DNA of 43,737 nt from a virus: positions 1-43,737 of IMG/VR virus record IMGVR_UViG_3300005607_000023. One strand, given 5' to 3'. The notes under the pieces are model-generated. The model did no database searches. It was not told the origin of the DNA and worked only from the letters and a program-made list of their open reading frames with translations. How positions within the stretch are numbered: position 1 is the stretch's first letter; every line of letters begins with the position of its first letter. Positions 31,290-39,379 of the stretch are shown in pieces. A program made the translations under genes and the position numbers.

Positions 31290-31522
31290 GACGGTTCTAC
31301 CTCCAACGCAACCAGGACGCTTCAGGCGTCTCGGGCCTCGGGCGTGTCGCTGAGGGTTGCCAGTTCGACACGGGCTGGTGCGCACTGGTCTGGCTCACCG
31401 AAGAGAGCGCGATGAGCTACTACCCGAGCATCGGTTCTGTCGAACGGATCCATGGCCACAATGGCATGACACAAGTCGTCTGGGTTGACAGCGAGTCCAG
31501 CAACGTCGTCATCCAACGGTGA
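31286..31522 (+). CDS. Small phage protein of unknown function
   Basis: The 78-residue product starts at ATG 31286 as an ATGA overlap. It begins MRRFYLQRNQDASGVSGLGR and continues with VAEGCQFDTGWCALVWLTE, a stretch resembling a family of small phage proteins of unknown function that I recall but cannot name. The C-terminal part (ERIHGHNGMTQVVWVDSESS) completes a compact beta-type fold. It is the last gene before a candidate internal promoter at 31520. Confidence 0.75.
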   Translation: MRRFYLQRNQDASGVSGLGRVAEGCQFDTGWCALVWLTEESAMSYYPSIGSVERIHGHNGMTQVVWVDSESSNVVIQR

Positions 31523-31548
31523 ACCCGACCCCTTTGTTGGGGTACGAT
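31520..31548 (+). promoter_or_regulatory. Candidate leaderless promoter inside the glycan cluster
   Basis: TGAACC (31520-31525), 17 bases, TACGAT (31543-31548), then exactly 6 bases to ATG 31555. No Shine-Dalgarno is present. A hairpin ACCCC-TTTGTT-GGGGT lies in the spacer (about 31528-31543). Confidence 0.45.
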
Positions 31549-31554
31549 GGGCAC

Positions 31555-32490
31555 ATGCGAGTCTACCTGAATCGGGCACCGGTCTCGGGGCCGTGGGGCG
31601 GTGGCAACCTCTTCGTCAGCGCTTTCCACAAGCGTGCGCCGGCACTGTGCGACTTCGTCATCGACCAGACGGGTCGGACGCCGCTCGATGTCATCCTGCT
31701 CGCGGGGCTCGACAACGACGGTTACGGCATCAGCGTTGACCAGGCGGTGATGTACAAGATGTACTTCAAGCCCGATTGTCAGGTCGTCCTGCGGGTCAAC
31801 GAGAACGACGCTCGCAAGGGCACCGACTTCATGGACGAGAAGCTGGTCGCGGTGTCTGAACACCTCGACGGCACCGTCTTCGTGAGCAAATGGCTCCGTG
31901 ACTACTTCATGGAACGCGGCTGGAGGTGCCAGAACAACACCGTCATCTATAACGGTGTCTCACGCGAAATCTTCGCGCCACAGCCCAAGCTCAACAACGG
32001 CAAGGTCAACATCGTCGCCCACCACTGGAGCGACAACCGGATGAAGGGCGCTGACATCTACGAGAAGCTCGATGAATTTGTCGGTGAGAACCCTGACCAC
32101 TTCACCTTCACGTACATCGGGCGGCACCAGTGCGACTTCAAGCACACCAAGGTCATCAAGCCGCTCGCTGGCAAGGCACTCGGTGAGGAGCTCGGCAAGT
32201 ACGACCTGTACGTGAGTGCGTCTCGATTCGACCCGGGACCGAACCACATCCTCGAGGCGTTGTCGTGCGGACTGCCCACGCTGGTTCACAAGGACGGTGG
32301 CGGTTGCTGCGAGTTCGCGGGACACAACTGCGTGTACTCGACTTGGGACCAGTTGCAGGCGATGTTGGAGTCGGGCGAGCTGCCCGTGCAAGAACCGATC
32401 AAGCTTCGAACGTGGCAGGAGTGCGTCCAGGAGTATATTGGCTTCCTGGAGGCAACGTGGAAGGCCACATCAGGTTCTCAGAGCTCCTAG
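31555..32490 (+). CDS. GT4-type (GT-B) glycosyltransferase
   Basis: The 311-residue product starts at ATG 31555, six bases after a TACGAT element and without a Shine-Dalgarno; a 36-base upstream extension begins at an unsupported codon. The N-terminal half has GPWGGGNLFVSAFHKRAPAL, and the C-terminal half has VAHHWSDNRMKGADIYEKLD and SRFDPGPNHILEALSCGLPT (about residues 222-241), the conserved donor-binding region of GT4. It probably transfers a sugar from an NDP-sugar donor with a retaining mechanism, as known for the family. Confidence 0.88.
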   Translation: MRVYLNRAPVSGPWGGGNLFVSAFHKRAPALCDFVIDQTGRTPLDVILLAGLDNDGYGISVDQAVMYKMYFKPDCQVVLRVNENDARKGTDFMDEKLVAVSEHLDGTVFVSKWLRDYFMERGWRCQNNTVIYNGVSREIFAPQPKLNNGKVNIVAHHWSDNRMKGADIYEKLDEFVGENPDHFTFTYIGRHQCDFKHTKVIKPLAGKALGEELGKYDLYVSASRFDPGPNHILEALSCGLPTLVHKDGGGCCEFAGHNCVYSTWDQLQAMLESGELPVQEPIKLRTWQECVQEYIGFLEATWKATSGSQSS

Positions 32491-32855
32491 AGCTCCACAT
32501 CACCAATCAGATCAACAAGAAGTTCGCAAAGGCGACGCTCGACAACGACACCCTTCACCAGATGCGAGACCTGGTGAAGGAGCAGATCTACGGCGTCTTC
32601 AAGAAGTCGTCGCACAAGGTCACCGACGACGGGCTGAACTGGCTGTCGAACCAGGTCTTCAAGCACATGCAGCTCAGCACCAAGGACGCTGAGGGCAAAA
32701 GCTCGAAGAAGCCCATCAACGAACTCGTGGTCTTCAACGAGTACAAGCTGGACGCTCTGCCGTACAGTGACATCCAGCTCCTGCGCAACCTCTTCAACAC
32801 CACCCCTTACGGGGCAGAGCTCGAAGAGGAGTACAGGAGAAGGAGCGCCGCATGA
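32457..32855 (+). CDS. Unknown protein, paralogue of the next gene
   Basis: The 132-residue product starts at GTG 32457 with GGAGG 4 bases upstream and overlaps the glycosyltransferase by 34 bases. It is helical and charged (ELLELHITNQINKKFAKATL, TLHQMRDLVKEQIYGVFKKS, KVTDDGLNWLSNQVFKHM). The VTDDGLNWLSNQ and LRNLFNTTPYGAELEEEYRR parts match VTNEGMNYLAQN and LAVLLSGTDFALPVLEEIKK of the following gene. The function is unknown; two paralogues side by side suggest a heteromer or a recent duplication. Confidence 0.75.
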   Translation: MEGHIRFSELLELHITNQINKKFAKATLDNDTLHQMRDLVKEQIYGVFKKSSHKVTDDGLNWLSNQVFKHMQLSTKDAEGKSSKKPINELVVFNEYKLDALPYSDIQLLRNLFNTTPYGAELEEEYRRRSAA

Positions 32856-33247
32856 GCGAGAAGTCAAAGCTGAAGCCCCAGGAGTTTCACAAGGTCATCT
32901 CCCAGCTGTTGGGCGCGAAGCTCAAGCGCTTCGAACCGTCTGATGGCAACAAGCTCGACCTGAACCTGGTCACTTGCGTCGAGATCTACACCGAGATCTT
33001 CAACACGATGGTGGAGGTCATCACCACCGCTGAGATCGAGGTGACCAACGAGGGGATGAACTACCTCGCCCAGAACTACTACGACGGCATCCTGATCAAC
33101 GGGCACCAGGAGCTGGACCCGGACATCTTCACCCAGCGCGCCAAAGTGGAGAACATGGAGACCGAGGAACTGACGTTGCTCGCTGTCCTGTTGTCGGGCA
33201 CTGACTTCGCTCTTCCGGTGTTGGAAGAGATCAAGAAGCGGCAGTGA
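32852..33247 (+). CDS. Unknown protein, paralogue of the previous gene
   Basis: The 131-residue product starts at ATG 32852 with GGAG upstream (in AGGAGAAGGAGCGCCGC) and overlaps the previous stop. It is helical (EFHKVISQLLGAKLKRFEPS, VEIYTEIFNTMVEVITTAEI, VTNEGMNYLAQNYYDGILI). It aligns with the previous product along about 110 residues. It contains one Cys and no enzyme motif. The position between two GT4 genes suggests a role in the glycan system, perhaps as an adaptor or acceptor. This is inference. Confidence 0.75.
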   Translation: MSEKSKLKPQEFHKVISQLLGAKLKRFEPSDGNKLDLNLVTCVEIYTEIFNTMVEVITTAEIEVTNEGMNYLAQNYYDGILINGHQELDPDIFTQRAKVENMETEELTLLAVLLSGTDFALPVLEEIKKRQ

Positions 33248-34176
33248 AGATCCACCTGGACAACGTCCGCCTGGACGCCCCCACCGGCCCGAACACCTTT
33301 GCCAGTCGACTGGCCAAAAAGCTGTTCGAGATGGGACACGAATGCCAGTTTGATGGCAAGGGGGCCGACGTCAGCCTCGTCTTCATCGAACCTTCGGGGG
33401 TCCAGCTCGCACCCAAAGTCGTCCAGCGCCTCGACGGCCTGTGGTTCAAGCCGTGGGAGTTCGAGACCAAGAACAGGCGAATCTGTGAGACGTACCACCG
33501 CGCTGACTGCATCGTCTTCCAGTCAGAGTTTGACCGCGCCTTCACTGAGCGGCACTGGGCAGTTCGGCCAGCGACAGTCATCGGCAACGGCATCGACATC
33601 AACCCGCTCAAAGAACTGACGATCCCCAAGCTCGTCGAAATGCGGTCGACCTACGACCAGATCTACGTCTGCTCCAGCAACTGGCACGCTCAAAAGCGGC
33701 TTGAAGCCAACGTCCGGCTGTTCCACCACCTGCGGAAGAAGCACCCGAACTCGTGTCTCATCATCATGGGCAACCATCCCGACTACCGAGCAACGGGTCC
33801 CAACATCTTCTACACGGGTCCAGTGGGTCCCGAGGTCTACATGCAGATCTACTCGGCGGCCAACTGGATGCTGCACTTGGCATGGGCCGATCACTGTCCG
33901 AACGTGGTCGTTGAAGCCCTGTCACAGGGCACGCCCGTCGTGTGCAGCGAGGTGGGTGGGACCAAGGAGCTCGTCGGCAAGTATGGCAAGGTCCTCCGTG
34001 ACCAGCCCTACGACTACGAGCTGTACGACTACGACAACCCACCTGCCCTCGACGTCGAGCAGATCGACGACCTGCCCTCCCGCCAGGAGCTGGACTACAC
34101 CGGCATCGCTGAGGCGATCGACATCAACACAGTAGCGAGACGGTACGTCAAGCTCTTCGAAGAGGTGTGCCGATGA
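33244..34176 (+). CDS. GT4-type glycosyltransferase
   Basis: The 310-residue product starts at GTG 33244 (GTGA overlap). The N-terminal part has LDAPTGPNTFASRLAKKLFE and the C-terminal part YVCSSNWHAQKRLEANVRLF and ADHCPNVVVEALSQGTPVVC (about residues 214-233), the GT4 donor-binding helix, then SEVGGTKELV. The overall length is typical of compact phage and capsule GT4 enzymes. It would add a sugar from an NDP-sugar to the glycan chain. No membrane segment. Confidence 0.9.
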   Translation: MKIHLDNVRLDAPTGPNTFASRLAKKLFEMGHECQFDGKGADVSLVFIEPSGVQLAPKVVQRLDGLWFKPWEFETKNRRICETYHRADCIVFQSEFDRAFTERHWAVRPATVIGNGIDINPLKELTIPKLVEMRSTYDQIYVCSSNWHAQKRLEANVRLFHHLRKKHPNSCLIIMGNHPDYRATGPNIFYTGPVGPEVYMQIYSAANWMLHLAWADHCPNVVVEALSQGTPVVCSEVGGTKELVGKYGKVLRDQPYDYELYDYDNPPALDVEQIDDLPSRQELDYTGIAEAIDINTVARRYVKLFEEVCR

Positions 34177-35114
34177 AGAAAGTCTACACGCTACCACCCC
34201 AAGAAGACTGGATCGTCGACCGGATGGTCAAGGAGTGGACCGAGGGCAACTCAGACATGGCTGTCTTCACTCCCAAGACCGCTGACGTCGTCTGGCTCTT
34301 GGCTGACTGGTGTTGGCAGGGCTTGTGGCACGTGGGCCTGCTCAAGGACAAGAAGGTTCTGACGACGGTCCACCACATCGTGCCCGAGAAGTTCGGACCC
34401 ACGGAACGAGCTGACTTCGAGCTGCGCGACGAGATCACGACCGCGTACCACGTCTTCAACCAGCACACCTACGACTTCATCCGGCCCCTGACGATGAAGC
34501 CCATCCACCTTGTCAAGTACTGGGCGAACCAAAACTTGTGGAGACCCACTGGGACGAAGGAAGAGCTCAGGAAGAAGCACGGGCTCCCGTTGGATGCTTT
34601 CCTCGTTGGCTCGTTCCAGAGGGACACCGAAGGCAAGGGCATCGACCAAGGCATCTTCAACCCGAAACTGGAGAAGGGTCCCGATAAGCTCGCTGACTAC
34701 TTGCAGACCCTGCGAGACTTCCGGCAGAACGCTGCCTACGTTGGTAACCAACGCAACATCCACGTTGTTCTCGCGGGCTGGCGTCGGCAGTACATCATGC
34801 AACGCCTCGACCGGGCGACGATCCCATACACCTACTTCGACCGACCCAAGATTGAGGTCATCAATGAGCTGTACCAGTGCCTCGACCAGTACGCTGTCAC
34901 CGCAAGGCAGGAAGGTGGCCCCCAAGCCCTGATCGAGTGTGGTTTGCTCGGAGTGCCCACCGTGTCGACGCCAGTGGGCATCGCAGAACAGGTGCTGCCA
35001 CCATCAGCGATCTGTGACAACGTTTTCTCTGCCTCCCCTGCAGTCCCCAACGTGGAAGACTGGAAACTGCCGGGCGGCTTCGAACCCTACCGAGAACTGT
35101 TGCAATCCCTGTGA
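34173..35114 (+). CDS. GT4-type glycosyltransferase
   Basis: The 313-residue product starts at ATG 34173, an ATGA overlap; the GTG two codons earlier is less likely. N-terminal features include VVWLLADWCWQGLWHVGLLK and HHIVPEKFGPTERADF; the donor side has FLVGSFQRDTEGKGIDQGIF and VTARQEGGPQALIECGLLGV (about 240-259) with PVGIAEQVL, the GT4 signature. It resembles capsular or LPS glycosyltransferases. It is followed by a GTGA overlap with the next gene. Confidence 0.88.
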   Translation: MKKVYTLPPQEDWIVDRMVKEWTEGNSDMAVFTPKTADVVWLLADWCWQGLWHVGLLKDKKVLTTVHHIVPEKFGPTERADFELRDEITTAYHVFNQHTYDFIRPLTMKPIHLVKYWANQNLWRPTGTKEELRKKHGLPLDAFLVGSFQRDTEGKGIDQGIFNPKLEKGPDKLADYLQTLRDFRQNAAYVGNQRNIHVVLAGWRRQYIMQRLDRATIPYTYFDRPKIEVINELYQCLDQYAVTARQEGGPQALIECGLLGVPTVSTPVGIAEQVLPPSAICDNVFSASPAVPNVEDWKLPGGFEPYRELLQSL

Positions 35115-35923
35115 CCGTCGCATTTCTCCTCGTCACCTGTTGCCTCGAGCAGTCGAGAGCAGAGATCCTGGCCGAGGTCCTGAAGAACCTGGGTAAGCAG
35201 GCGCCGGAACTCCACGAGAAGTTGACAGTCTTCGACAACGCATCGACTGTCCCCGGTGTCGCTGACGTGTTGCGTGACAGCTACACGCACGCGTACCGCT
35301 CGGACAGGAACGTCGGATACTGGACGGCGATCGACTGGTGGCTCAACGATTACCTCGTCGATGACCCTCCCCAGTTCACGTACATCATCGAGAGCGACAT
35401 GATCCACTACAACTTCAACAAGTTGTGGCTGGCGGCGGAGTACCTGCAGAAGAACCCCGACGTCGGTTCGTGCCGGCTCCACCAGTACTCTGTCGCTGAC
35501 CGTCACCTCTACAACAAGGACGCTCCCCGACCCGACAGCAAGCGCAACCTCTGGCAATCGCACACCAACCGGGTGACGGGCCAACCCGTCAAGATCGATC
35601 ACTCAGAAGGCGACATCTGGTCGACGACGTTCCTGACGCAGCTGCCGGCGCTGAACCGGTACTTCGCAATGAAGTACGCTTTCGGTGTGCTTAGAGCAAA
35701 GGGCCAATTCACGGAGCTCGACTTCCAACGAGAGTACTGGCAGATGTACCAGAGGACAGCGATCCTTGACGGTGGCATCTTCCACTGCGACCTGAACCCG
35801 TACAACGCGGGCAAGCTGACAGGTTCGTGGTCATCTCCAGAACAACTGCGTCAGATCGGTTACCAGACCACGCGAGTTGCGTCGATCACGCCACGTGACC
35901 AGTACACCGTCACGCATCTGTGA
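35111..35923 (+). CDS. GT2-like glycosyltransferase
   Basis: The 270-residue product starts at GTG 35111 (GTGA overlap). The N-terminus FLLVTCCLEQSRAEILAEVL followed by LTVFDNASTVPGV and RNVGYWTAIDWWL resembles the nucleotide-binding part of GT2 enzymes. YIIESDMIHYN near residues 92-102 supplies a DxD-like ESD motif. The C-terminal half has VLRAKGQFTELDFQREYWQM and GGIFHCDLNPYNAGKLTGSW. The classical DxD is thus altered, so catalysis is probable but unproven. No promoter or gap separates it from its upstream neighbour. Confidence 0.78.
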   Translation: MTVAFLLVTCCLEQSRAEILAEVLKNLGKQAPELHEKLTVFDNASTVPGVADVLRDSYTHAYRSDRNVGYWTAIDWWLNDYLVDDPPQFTYIIESDMIHYNFNKLWLAAEYLQKNPDVGSCRLHQYSVADRHLYNKDAPRPDSKRNLWQSHTNRVTGQPVKIDHSEGDIWSTTFLTQLPALNRYFAMKYAFGVLRAKGQFTELDFQREYWQMYQRTAILDGGIFHCDLNPYNAGKLTGSWSSPEQLRQIGYQTTRVASITPRDQYTVTHL

Positions 35924-35929
35924 TACGAT
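35924..35929 (+). promoter_or_regulatory. Candidate -10 element, leaderless start of the PseB-like gene
   Basis: TACGAT is followed by 7 bases and ATG 35937. No Shine-Dalgarno is present. Unlike the elements at 26964, 31520 and 42264, no TGAA-type -35 is seen 17-18 bases upstream. Confidence 0.3.
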
Positions 35930-35936
35930 CTGGGCG

Positions 35937-36971
35937 ATGCCTGGGATCCTCATTTTCGGCGGGACTGGTTCTCTCGGACGCAAGCTCATCGAACGCATGC
36001 TGCCGACCGAACGAGTCGCAGTCTACTCACGTGACGAAGCAAAACACTGGACGATCAGGAATGAGCTGTCGGCTGGGCCCCTAGCGGACAAGCTGGGCAA
36101 CCTGCAGTTTTTCGTCGGTGACATTCGAGACCCACACCGTGTTCGTGACGTCATCAGGCAGTACCAGCCTGACACCATCATCATCGCTGCGGCACTGAAG
36201 CAGGTCGACACCTGCGAGCTGAGCCCGAGCGAGAGCGTGCTGACCAACCTGGTCGGTGCCCAGAACGTGATCGATGCGGTGAACACTCCACCGAATCCGG
36301 TGAGGACCGTCCTGTTCGTCAGCACTGACAAAGCGTGTTCTCCCGTCAACGTCTACGGCATGTGTAAGGCGATCTCGGAACGAGTCGTCACCAGCCAGGC
36401 TCGGACAGGTTTCTCGAACGTCAGGTATCTGGCCGTCAGGTACGGCAACGTGCTCGAGTCACGTGGCAGCATCATCCCGTTGTTCAAACACCAGGGCGAG
36501 CACGGTGAGTTCCTGACCGTGACAGATCCTGCGATGACACGGTTCGTCATGACGTTGGACGACAGCGTCAACCTCATCAAGAAGGCCCTCAACAAGGGCA
36601 AGACGGGTGAGACGTGGATCCCTCGTTTGCCAGCTATGAGGATCGGTGACCTGGCCGACGTCTTCTCCCGGCGCTACAACAAACCCGTCAAGATCATCGG
36701 GTTGCGACCCGGCGAGAAACGTGACGAGGACCTGATCAACGAGAGCGAGAGCGTCAGGCTCCGTGGCCTCGATGACGATGGCGCGTACTACGTGCTTGGC
36801 CCTGCCTTCGAGTCTGGCAACCACCCCGCATTCACGTACTCCAGCAACCATGAAGTGATGTCTTGCGAACAACTGGAACAACACCTCACCAATTTGGGCA
36901 TCCTCGACAAACCGCTCGACCAGTTCAAGGGCCTGGCCATCGAAGAGATCGTCACCAACCGGAAGGAATGA
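35937..36971 (+). CDS. PseB-like UDP-GlcNAc dehydratase
   Basis: The 344-residue product has a Rossmann NAD(P) site FGGTGSLG at residues 7-14, then VGDIRDPHRV, AAALKQVDTCELSP and SxDKA...YxxxK: D131, K132 and Y140 in STDKACSPVNVYGMCK, the spacing of the catalytic Asp, Lys and Tyr known for PseB/FlaA1-type 4,6-dehydratases. The tail has RPGEKRDEDLI. Such enzymes convert UDP-GlcNAc to a 4-keto-6-deoxy sugar (PseB also inverts C5). PglF- or CapD-like specificity cannot be excluded. ATG 35937 is preferred; a longer frame to 35877 would overlap the previous gene. Confidence 0.9.
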   Translation: MPGILIFGGTGSLGRKLIERMLPTERVAVYSRDEAKHWTIRNELSAGPLADKLGNLQFFVGDIRDPHRVRDVIRQYQPDTIIIAAALKQVDTCELSPSESVLTNLVGAQNVIDAVNTPPNPVRTVLFVSTDKACSPVNVYGMCKAISERVVTSQARTGFSNVRYLAVRYGNVLESRGSIIPLFKHQGEHGEFLTVTDPAMTRFVMTLDDSVNLIKKALNKGKTGETWIPRLPAMRIGDLADVFSRRYNKPVKIIGLRPGEKRDEDLINESESVRLRGLDDDGAYYVLGPAFESGNHPAFTYSSNHEVMSCEQLEQHLTNLGILDKPLDQFKGLAIEEIVTNRKE

Positions 36972-36972
36972 C

Positions 36973-38118
36973 ATGAAGACGTACCCGCTGTTCAAGGTCC
37001 ATGTGCCGAAGGCGGACGCTCTGGCCGAGCTGGGCAAGGTGTTCGATTCAGGCTTCATCAACGAGGGTCTTCAGGTGACGGCGCTGACGGAGGAGCTGTC
37101 AGCATACTTGGGCAGCAACCACTTGATCCTGACCAACAGCTGCACCAGCGCATTGTTTCTGGCGTTGAAGCTCGCCGGGGTTGGTCCGGGTGATGAGGTC
37201 ATCAGCACACCCATGACTTGTGTGGCGACCAACGCGGCGATCGCCATGACGGGTGCAAAGATCGTCTGGGCTGATGTTGACCCAGAACACGGCATGCTTG
37301 ACCCCTACAGCGTCATGGAAAAGTGGACTCCCAACACCAAGGCGGTGATGGCAGTGGCCTGGGCAGGCACCCCGCCCAACATGTTCATGTTGCAGAGGTT
37401 CTGCAAGGCTGCGAACATCAAGCTGGTCCTCGATGCCGCGCACGCGTTCGACGCTCACTACAGGGGACAACCCGTTCACGAATGGGCCGACTACACATGC
37501 TACTCATTCCAGGCTATCAAGCACTTCACCACGGGTGATGGTGGAGCGCTCATCTGTACCGACGAAGCTGACTACAGACGTTCCAAGTGCCTCAAGTGGT
37601 TCGGCCTCGACCGTGACCGGAGCAAGGATGCGAACGGCAACTGGAAGGGCCAGCAGTGGGACGTTGACATCGAAGAGATCGGCTACAAGTTCAACATGAA
37701 CAACGTCTGTGCCGCCATCGGCCTGTCGCAAATGGAACACATCGATCACATCATGGGTCGGCACCGTTGCAATGCAGCACTCTATGACGAACTATTCCGC
37801 GGTTGCACCACGGTTCGCCCCGCCAAGCGACCCGATGGAAGCGAGTCCAGCTTCTGGGTCTACACCATGAAGGTCGATACCGAGCGTAGCAAGCTCCAAC
37901 GTGACGACTTGCTCAAGGCTCTCAACGCCGAGAAGATCATGGCGGGTGTCGTCCACGTGCCCAACGATGCTTACACCTGCTTCCAGGACATCCAGGACTC
38001 AGGGCTGAAGGGCTTGCAGTCATTTGCACCGAACCAGTTCTCGTTGCCTTGTGGCTGGTGGCTTGAGGAAGACGACATCCGTCACATCGCTCAACGTGTC
38101 AAGGAGCTGACGAAGTGA
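36973..38118 (+). CDS. PseC-like PLP-dependent sugar aminotransferase (DegT/DnrJ/EryC1 family)
   Basis: The 381-residue product starts at ATG 36973, one base after the previous stop, with AAGGAA upstream. The family features are TNSCTSALFLALKLAGVGPG, GDEVISTPMTCVATNAAI, the LDAAHAFDA PLP-binding Asp region and the Schiff-base lysine K183 in SFQAIKHFTTGDGGA. GYKFNMNNVCAAIG is typical of the family. PseC aminates UDP-4-keto-6-deoxy-L-AltNAc. Directly downstream of a PseB-like dehydratase, it would make a 4-amino-4,6-dideoxy sugar. Confidence 0.92.
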   Translation: MKTYPLFKVHVPKADALAELGKVFDSGFINEGLQVTALTEELSAYLGSNHLILTNSCTSALFLALKLAGVGPGDEVISTPMTCVATNAAIAMTGAKIVWADVDPEHGMLDPYSVMEKWTPNTKAVMAVAWAGTPPNMFMLQRFCKAANIKLVLDAAHAFDAHYRGQPVHEWADYTCYSFQAIKHFTTGDGGALICTDEADYRRSKCLKWFGLDRDRSKDANGNWKGQQWDVDIEEIGYKFNMNNVCAAIGLSQMEHIDHIMGRHRCNAALYDELFRGCTTVRPAKRPDGSESSFWVYTMKVDTERSKLQRDDLLKALNAEKIMAGVVHVPNDAYTCFQDIQDSGLKGLQSFAPNQFSLPCGWWLEEDDIRHIAQRVKELTK

Positions 38119-38639
38119 AGATCGAAGTCCCCGACCAGTACTACCTTCGTCCGGTCGAAGACGCAGACCACGAGTTCCTCGTTGACCTGCACAACGATCC
38201 GACTGTCCTGCACAACCTGACCCACCCCGAACCCATCACCATGGAACAACACCTCCGTTGGTGGGAACGTGTCAAGTCGGACCGGCGCCAGCTGCGACTG
38301 GTCTTTGTCGCTGATGGAAAGCGTGCAGGTCTGACGAAGTTCTACGACTACGACGCGATGAACCGGACCATCGTCCTCGGCGCAGACATTCACAAGGACT
38401 TTAGGGGCAAGGGCCTCGCTAAGTACATGTGGACGCTGATGCTCGAACGGTGTTTCGATGGGTTCCAGGTCCACCGCGCAAGCCTGACAACGGCCTCATA
38501 CAATGAGATCGGGCAGCGCGTCTACAAGAACCTGGGTTTCAAAGAAGAGGGTCGAATGATCGAGTCTCTGTACCGAGACGGCCGATTTTACGACCAGATC
38601 TGCATGTACATGACCGAGCGTGATTGGGAACGAAGATGA
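38115..38639 (+). CDS. GNAT acetyltransferase, PseH-like
   Basis: The 174-residue product starts at GTG 38115 (GTGA overlap). It has the GNAT fold: YLRPVEDADHEFLVDLHNDP, ITMEQHLRWWERVKSDRRQL, VFVADGKRAGLTKFYDYDAM and the acetyl-CoA loop RGKG (97-100) in DFRGKGLAKYMWTLMLERC, then ASYNEIGQRVYKNLGFKEEG. It is close in length to PseH (about 180), which acetylates the 4-amino group of the PseC product. With PseB and PseC upstream it completes a UDP-diacetamido-trideoxy-sugar route. Confidence 0.85.
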   Translation: MKIEVPDQYYLRPVEDADHEFLVDLHNDPTVLHNLTHPEPITMEQHLRWWERVKSDRRQLRLVFVADGKRAGLTKFYDYDAMNRTIVLGADIHKDFRGKGLAKYMWTLMLERCFDGFQVHRASLTTASYNEIGQRVYKNLGFKEEGRMIESLYRDGRFYDQICMYMTERDWERR

Positions 38640-39379
38640 CTGAACCACTTCCCCGCATCTTCGTCGGCACGATGTACACCCAAGAAGGGGAGTTCGAGGG
38701 CTGTCTCAAACAGATCCGAGCCCAGAAAGACGTCGTCGTCAGTCACGTCATCATCGCCAATATGAAGGAGAAAGAGGCTCACAACGCTCTATGGCACGCT
38801 TGGCGTCACCAGGGACCCAGCCACGATCTCTTCGTCAAAGTAGATGCTGACACGATCCTGTCGTCTGTCCACACGTTGTGGATGATCTGGGAACAGTTCA
38901 AAGCCAATCCCCGCGTCACGGGCCTGCAGGCGCCTCTGCACGACTACATGACCGACAGCTTGATCAACGGGCTCAACGCGTTCTCGACCAAAGTCGTTTT
39001 CAACGACACCCAAGACGAACTTTACTGCGATCGCAAGGTCGACACCAACCACGACATCATCCTTCGGGAAAAAGACCTGCCCGCTTCGCTGAAGCCCGCC
39101 GGGTTCCATTGCTGGAACTCCACTGACCAGCAGGCGTTCCATTTCGGGCTCCACCGGATGTTGAAAGGTCAAACAACGACGATGGATCAGGTCTTCAACG
39201 CTTGGGTCCGAGACCGTGACCGAACGCGCCTGTTTGCTCTCATCGGGGCTCACATGGCCCCTCGGTTCACCGCGAGCCGTAAGTTCAACTACACCGATCC
39301 TGAGTTTGTTGCGGCATTTGAAGAAGCGTCATCTCGGTATGACGAGCTCCTAGCCCACTACGATAGTTTGGTGAAGTGA
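38636..39379 (+). CDS. Probable GT-A-fold glycosyltransferase
   Basis: The 247-residue product starts at ATG 38636 (ATGA overlap). The N-terminus RIFVGTMYTQEGEFEGCLKQ followed by VVVSHVIIANMKEKEAHNAL and the DAD motif at 70-72 in KVDADTILSSVHTLWMIWEQ suggests a GT-A, metal-dependent enzyme. The downstream part (GLQAPLHDYMTDSLINGLNA) is not typical of GT2. No close family recognised, so the assignment rests on the DxD context and on the location. Confidence 0.65.
   Translation: MTEPLPRIFVGTMYTQEGEFEGCLKQIRAQKDVVVSHVIIANMKEKEAHNALWHAWRHQGPSHDLFVKVDADTILSSVHTLWMIWEQFKANPRVTGLQAPLHDYMTDSLINGLNAFSTKVVFNDTQDELYCDRKVDTNHDIILREKDLPASLKPAGFHCWNSTDQQAFHFGLHRMLKGQTTTMDQVFNAWVRDRDRTRLFALIGAHMAPRFTASRKFNYTDPEFVAAFEEASSRYDELLAHYDSLVK

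Noticed and set aside
35111-38639. A prophage or a bacterial capsule locus rather than a virus
   Set aside because: Capsule loci carry membrane transport genes and the flanks would be bacterial; here the neighbours are PhoH, Hc1-like and fibre-like genes with phage-type overlaps. It cannot be fully excluded from one window.
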